Assembly (NCBI RefSeq): GCF_021568905.1
Contig: NZ_JAKGSB010000002.1
Span: 186,001-250,000 of the forward strand
Reading direction: 5' to 3'
Source of the DNA: Zavarzinia marina
Lineage (GTDB): Bacteria; Pseudomonadota; Alphaproteobacteria; Zavarziniales; Zavarziniaceae
Length of the DNA stretch: 64,000 nt
Below are positions 60,826-64,000 of this stretch, piece after piece (within the stretch, counting starts at the first letter, position 1; each line of letters starts with the position of its first letter). The notes under the pieces were generated by a model. The model had not been told where the DNA came from. It saw only the letters and a program-made list of their open reading frames with translations, and ran no database searches. The position numbers were made by a program, and so were the translations under genes.

Positions 60826-61614
60826 TCAGATGTGGATGCGGCCTTCGAGGTAGAGCCGGCACCGGCCGGAAATGGTCACGCGCGGCCCCTGATCCTCGAC
60901 CGTGAGGAAGCCGCCCCGAGCCGAAATCTGCCGCGCCTCCATCACCGGCTTGCCCAGGCGCGCGGCCCAGAACGGGGTCAGGCTGCAATGGGCGGCGCCG
61001 GTTACCGGGTCTTCGTCGATGCCGATGCCGGGAGCGAAGAAGCGAGAGACGAAATCGACATCGTCCCCCGGCGCGGTCGCGATCACTTCGCCGACGGCAG
61101 CCAGCGCCCGGAAATTCGGGGCCAGGGCCGCCACCTCCGCCGCCGTCGGGAAGACGGCCATCAGGAAGCCGCCGGTGCGCCAGCATTCGGCCGGCGCGGC
61201 GCCGAGGGCGGCCGAGAGAGCCGCCGGGATCTCGATCCGCTCGTGGCCCCGGGCGGGAAAATCCAGGCTCAGGACATCCCCCGACTTTGTCACCGCCAGA
61301 AGGCCGGAGGCCGAATCGAATGTCACCGCCGGAAGGTGCGGCGCCATGATTGTCATGATGACAAATGCGCTGGCCAGGGTGGCATGGCCGCACAGCGGTA
61401 CTTCCACCGTGGGGGTGAACCAGCGCAGACGATAGTGGCCCTCGCCATTGCCGGGCACGAAGAAGGCCGTCTCCGGCAGATTGTTCGCGGCCGCGATCGC
61501 CTGCAGGGTCGCATCGGGCGGAAACTCGTCCATCGGCACGACGGCCGCCGGATTGCCCCGGAAGGGCAGGCCGGCGCCGAACGCCTCGACCTCGAAAATG
61601 TCGAGAATGGTCAT
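60826..61614 (-). CDS. PhzF-family isomerase/epimerase
   Basis: A 262-residue protein of the PhzF fold. The catalytic glutamate is in NNLPETAFFV (about residue 44), followed by YRLRWFTPTVEVPLCGHATLASAFV, and the C-terminal half repeats the fold (GIDEDPVTGAAHCSLTPFW). It is homologous to PhzF of phenazine biosynthesis and to diaminopimelate epimerase, but no other phz gene is present. It starts 5 bp after the DUF1127 stop. The substrate is unknown. Confidence 0.9.
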   Translation of the reverse strand: MTILDIFEVEAFGAGLPFRGNPAAVVPMDEFPPDATLQAIAAANNLPETAFFVPGNGEGHYRLRWFTPTVEVPLCGHATLASAFVIMTIMAPHLPAVTFDSASGLLAVTKSGDVLSLDFPARGHERIEIPAALSAALGAAPAECWRTGGFLMAVFPTAAEVAALAPNFRALAAVGEVIATAPGDDVDFVSRFFAPGIGIDEDPVTGAAHCSLTPFWAARLGKPVMEARQISARGGFLTVEDQGPRVTISGRCRLYLEGRIHI

Positions 61615-61619
61615 GGGAA

Positions 61620-61862
61620 TCAGCCCTTCCAGAAGGGTTTGGTCGCCTCGCCCTCGATATCGGCCCGCGACAGGCCGATGTCCTGGAGCATGCGGTCGTC
61701 CATCATCCTCAGATGGTTCCGCTCCATGACGCGGCTCTGCCAGGTCAGGAGCAGAGTCACAGCGCGGGCAGCGAGCGTCCACACGGTCACGCGGCCAACG
61801 GTCTTGCCCTGTTCGGCGGGACGCGGCAGGGCGGGGGAGTTTGTCTCGATACACTCGGTCAT
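61620..61862 (-). CDS. DUF1127-domain small protein
   Basis: An 80-residue protein. The C-terminal DUF1127 motif is HLRMMDDRMLQDIGLSRADIE (about residues 49-69), preceded by a hydrophobic helix (VTVWTLAARAVTLLLTW). Small DUF1127 proteins are abundant in alphaproteobacteria, where some bind RNA and affect RNA turnover or stress. The ATG at 61862 has a very strong GAGGAGGCAATC site. First gene of an operon with phzF, divergent from the MocR gene. Confidence 0.9.
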   Translation of the reverse strand: MTECIETNSPALPRPAEQGKTVGRVTVWTLAARAVTLLLTWQSRVMERNHLRMMDDRMLQDIGLSRADIEGEATKPFWKG

Positions 61863-61892
61863 GATTGCCTCCTCACATCGGGCATTGTCTCT

Positions 61893-61942
61893 ATATCTTG
61901 ACAGAACAATCGTGACAAGATATTTATTGTCCCCATGACAAT
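61893..61942. promoter_or_regulatory. Divergent promoter with inverted repeats, candidate MocR operator
   Basis: ATATCTTG-N15-CAAGATAT (61893-61923) and ATTGTC-N5-GACAAT (61926-61942, over the MocR start codon). The TTGTC/GACAA half-site also occurs at 61885-61889, 61914-61918 and others. MocR proteins usually bind repeated half-sites in such divergent regions. Confidence 0.55.
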
Positions 61943-63401
61943 TACCGCCACCACCGTTCCCAGCCTCACCCCGCAGATCCGTCGCGGGGCCGATGCCTGG
62001 GCCCCGAATCTGGCCGGCCACGACGGCCCGCTCTATCTGGCGATTGCGGACTCATTGGCTTCGGCCATCGCCGACGGCACCCTGCCGTCGGGCACGCGCC
62101 TGCCCACCCATCGCGATCTCGCGGTCCGCCTGGGCGTCACCATCGGCACCGTCACGCGGGCCTATGCCGAGGCGGCGCGCCGGGGCCTGACCGACGGCAC
62201 GGTCGGGCGCGGCACCTTCGTGCGCGGGCTGGAACTGGCCGTGCCGGGCAGTGGCGGACTCGTCGGCATCGACCACGAGCGGGCGACCCCGGGGGCCGGG
62301 GCCGGCGTCATCAATCTCTCGGTCAACCGACCGGCCATGGGCCCGCAGGTGGAGGCCCTGAAGGCGGCGCTGGCCGAACTTTCGGCATCGGACGATCTGG
62401 CGACCGTCATGGGCTATCAATTCCCGGCCGGCGCCCCCGCTCATCGTGCCGCCGGCACCGAATGGCTGAAACGCGCAGGCGTCCAGGTCACGCCGGACCG
62501 GGTGCTGGTGACCACCGGCTGCCAGAACGCCCAGACCATCGCCCTGATGACGGTGGCCCGGCCGGGCGACATCCTGCTGACCGAAGCCCTCGCCTATCCC
62601 GGCCTGACGTCGCTGGCCCGGCGCCTCGGCCTGACCCTCGAACCCGTGGCGCTGGACGAGTCGGGCATGCGCCCCGACGCGCTGGAGGCGGCGTGCCGGG
62701 GCGGCGGCCGGCGCTTCGTCTATCTGACGCCGACGATCCAGAATCCGACCGGCTCGGTCATGCCGGAGGACCGGCGCCGCGCCATCGCCGAGGTCGCCGA
62801 ACGCTGCGACGCCATCCTGATCGAGGACGACGTCCATGGCTTCCTCGCCGCGCCGCAGGTGCCCATCGCCATGCTGGCACCGGAGCGCACGATCTTCGTC
62901 ACCTCGGTCTCCAAGGCCCTGATGCCGGGCCTGCGCACCGGCTATATGGCGATGCCCCGCCGCATGATGGTGGCCGCGACCGAAACCCTGCGCGCCACGA
63001 CCCTGATGGCCCCGCCCCTGATGGCGGAAATCGTGGCGCGCTGGCTGGCCGACGGCACGGCCGAGGCCCTGACCCGCTGGCAGGTGCAGGAAGCGGCCCG
63101 CCGCAACGAGATCGCCGAACGCATCCTCGACCTGCCGGGACCGGCGGACGGTCGCGTGCGCTCCTTCCATCTGTGGCTGAAGCTGGAGAACGGCCGCCGC
63201 GCCACCGACGTGGTGGAGGCGGCCCGCGCCCAGGGCGTCCATGTCGCGACCGGCGCCGCCTTCGCGGTCGGCCGCGGCCCGGCGCCCGAAGCGATCCGCA
63301 TCAGCCTGTCGGCCGCCGCCGACCATGGCGAACTGGCCGCCGGCCTGAGCCGGCTGGCCGAGGCGCTCCGCTTCTGCCCGGACGAACCGGCGCTGATCTG
63401 A
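61935..63401 (+). CDS. MocR/PdxR-type GntR regulator with aminotransferase domain
   Basis: A 488-residue fusion. Residues about 30-100 are a GntR winged helix (YLAIADSLASAIADGTLPSG, RDLAVRLGVTIGTVTRAYAEA); residues about 125-480 form a fold-type-I aminotransferase with VTTGCQNAQTIAL and TPTIQNPTGSVMP. The PLP lysine is in VTSVSKALMPGLRTGYM. MocR regulators sense pyridoxal phosphate or amino compounds. Divergent from the DUF1127-phzF operon. The ATG lies within a palindrome, so autoregulation is likely. Confidence 0.92.
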   Translation: MTITATTVPSLTPQIRRGADAWAPNLAGHDGPLYLAIADSLASAIADGTLPSGTRLPTHRDLAVRLGVTIGTVTRAYAEAARRGLTDGTVGRGTFVRGLELAVPGSGGLVGIDHERATPGAGAGVINLSVNRPAMGPQVEALKAALAELSASDDLATVMGYQFPAGAPAHRAAGTEWLKRAGVQVTPDRVLVTTGCQNAQTIALMTVARPGDILLTEALAYPGLTSLARRLGLTLEPVALDESGMRPDALEAACRGGGRRFVYLTPTIQNPTGSVMPEDRRRAIAEVAERCDAILIEDDVHGFLAAPQVPIAMLAPERTIFVTSVSKALMPGLRTGYMAMPRRMMVAATETLRATTLMAPPLMAEIVARWLADGTAEALTRWQVQEAARRNEIAERILDLPGPADGRVRSFHLWLKLENGRRATDVVEAARAQGVHVATGAAFAVGRGPAPEAIRISLSAAADHGELAAGLSRLAEALRFCPDEPALI

Positions 63402-63473
63402 GGCGGCGGTCTGGCACGTTGCCCCCCTTCACGCTAAGGTAGAGGCACCGTTGTCATCCTGGGGCCCGCCGCC

Positions 63474-64000
63474 ATGACCGTTCTGCTCCGCAGCTTCGCA
63501 TTCGGCCTGCTGCTGGCGGCCTCCACCGCGGCCTCAGCCCTGCGGGCCGAGACCGTCGGCCCCCTCGCCGGGCGCATTTGGGGCACGGGTGATGCCGTGA
63601 CGGTCGTCCTGATCCATGGTGATGTTTCGTCCGGTGGTCCCGCCGACTATCTGTATCCCATGGCCGAACTGCTGGCGGCCGCGCATCCGGATGCGCGGGT
63701 CGTCGCCCTGCTGCGCCCCGGCTACGAGGATTCCGACGGCCGGAAGAGCGAGGGCAGCAACAACGGCCGCCGCGATCATTACACCGAAACGAACAATGAC
63801 CTGCTGGCGGCCGCGCTGAAGGCGGCCAGGGGTGCCAGCCGCCGGCTGGTCGTGATGGGTCATTCCGGCGGTTCGGCCCAATTGGGCGCCGTGATCGGCC
63901 GCCACCCCGGGATCGTCGATTCGGCGATCCTGGTGTCCTGCCCCTGCGATCTGCGGCGATGGCGGAAGGATCGCAACCGCAAGGTCTGGAGCAACAGCCA
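63474..64000 (+). CDS. Secreted alpha/beta hydrolase (3' end cut by window edge)
   Basis: About 175 residues are readable; no stop occurs before the right edge. Residues about 1-25 form a signal peptide (FAFGLLLAASTAASALRA). The fold shows the oxyanion region VVLIHGDVSSGG, and the nucleophile motif GHSGGS with its serine at about residue 130. It is a periplasmic or secreted esterase, lipase or peptidase; the C-terminal acid and histidine are off the window. ATG at 63474 is the first in frame. Confidence 0.8.
   Translation, partial: MTVLLRSFAFGLLLAASTAASALRAETVGPLAGRIWGTGDAVTVVLIHGDVSSGGPADYLYPMAELLAAAHPDARVVALLRPGYEDSDGRKSEGSNNGRRDHYTETNNDLLAAALKAARGASRRLVVMGHSGGSAQLGAVIGRHPGIVDSAILVSCPCDLRRWRKDRNRKVWSNS

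Noticed and set aside
61350-61364. Palindrome TTGTCATGATGACAA inside phzF
   Set aside because: It resembles the MocR half-sites but lies inside coding sequence and may be chance; no second site adjoins it.

Overview
The window is chromosomal DNA, GC-rich and gene-dense, from an alphaproteobacterium. The clearest pointer is a complete PhyR-NepR-EcfG general stress response locus (50506-53931), which is restricted to that class. An OlsB-type ornithine lipid acyltransferase, a DUF1127 protein and dispersed short palindromes of alphaproteobacterial style agree with this. I cannot name the genus; a free-living, Rhodospirillales-like heterotroph able to use alkanes and fatty acids is a reasonable inference. 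No rRNA, tRNA, CRISPR array, insertion sequence or phage gene is visible, and no stretch over 300 bases lacks a gene. Both ends cut through genes: a LysR regulator at the left and an alpha/beta hydrolase at the right.

Layout. 1-3.7 kb: a NitT/TauT-type ABC transporter (ATPase, permease) with a LysR regulator, divergent from a 2-oxoglutarate/Fe(II)-type oxygenase. 3.8-4.75 kb: a membrane desaturase. 4.9-10.5 kb: a polyamine-type (PotDABC-like) uptake operon that ends in a short-chain dehydrogenase and a polysaccharide-deacetylase-fold hydrolase. 10.5-18.8 kb: an orphan PstB-like ATPase, RmuC, an AmpG-like permease, OlsB, Fe superoxide dismutase, a D-amino-acid-oxidase-like flavoenzyme and an SPFH protein. 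18.9-24.1 kb: a 1735-residue bacterial alpha-2-macroglobulin with an intact thioester. 24.3-32.1 kb: an acyl-CoA ligase, a two-component system divergent from two small secreted proteins, a fatty acid hydroxylase family protein and propionyl-CoA synthetase. 32.3-34.3 kb: a CorC/HlyC-TerC metal-homeostasis pair. 34.4-39.5 kb: an alkane-oxidation neighbourhood made of an AlkK-like ligase, a single-chain ferredoxin-reductase-AlkB monooxygenase and a divergent AraC regulator. 39.5-49.4 kb: an MlrC peptidase, a DUF1214/DUF1254 pair, the YbbA-YbbP exporter divergent from TesA, an aldo/keto reductase, ThpR, a CobB-type sirtuin, a minimal zincin and pterin carbinolamine dehydratase. 49.4-53.9 kb: a duplicated-module membrane protein and the general stress response locus. 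54-64 kb: a lipid kinase, a trans-aconitate methyltransferase, an alanine/sodium symporter, a nitronate monooxygenase, a TetR/metal-dependent hydrolase pair, an enoyl-CoA hydratase with a predicted RBS-sequestering hairpin, PhzF, DUF1127 and a MocR regulator.

Together the genes suggest fatty acid and alkane activation (three acyl-CoA ligases, AlkB fusion, enoyl-CoA hydratase, hydroxylases), envelope maintenance and stress sensing. The observations most worth a second look are the all-in-one AlkB fusion with 21-bp-spaced direct repeats in its divergent promoter, the near-symmetric overlapping EcfG promoter between nepR and phyR, and the hairpin that buries the Shine-Dalgarno sequence of the enoyl-CoA hydratase gene.
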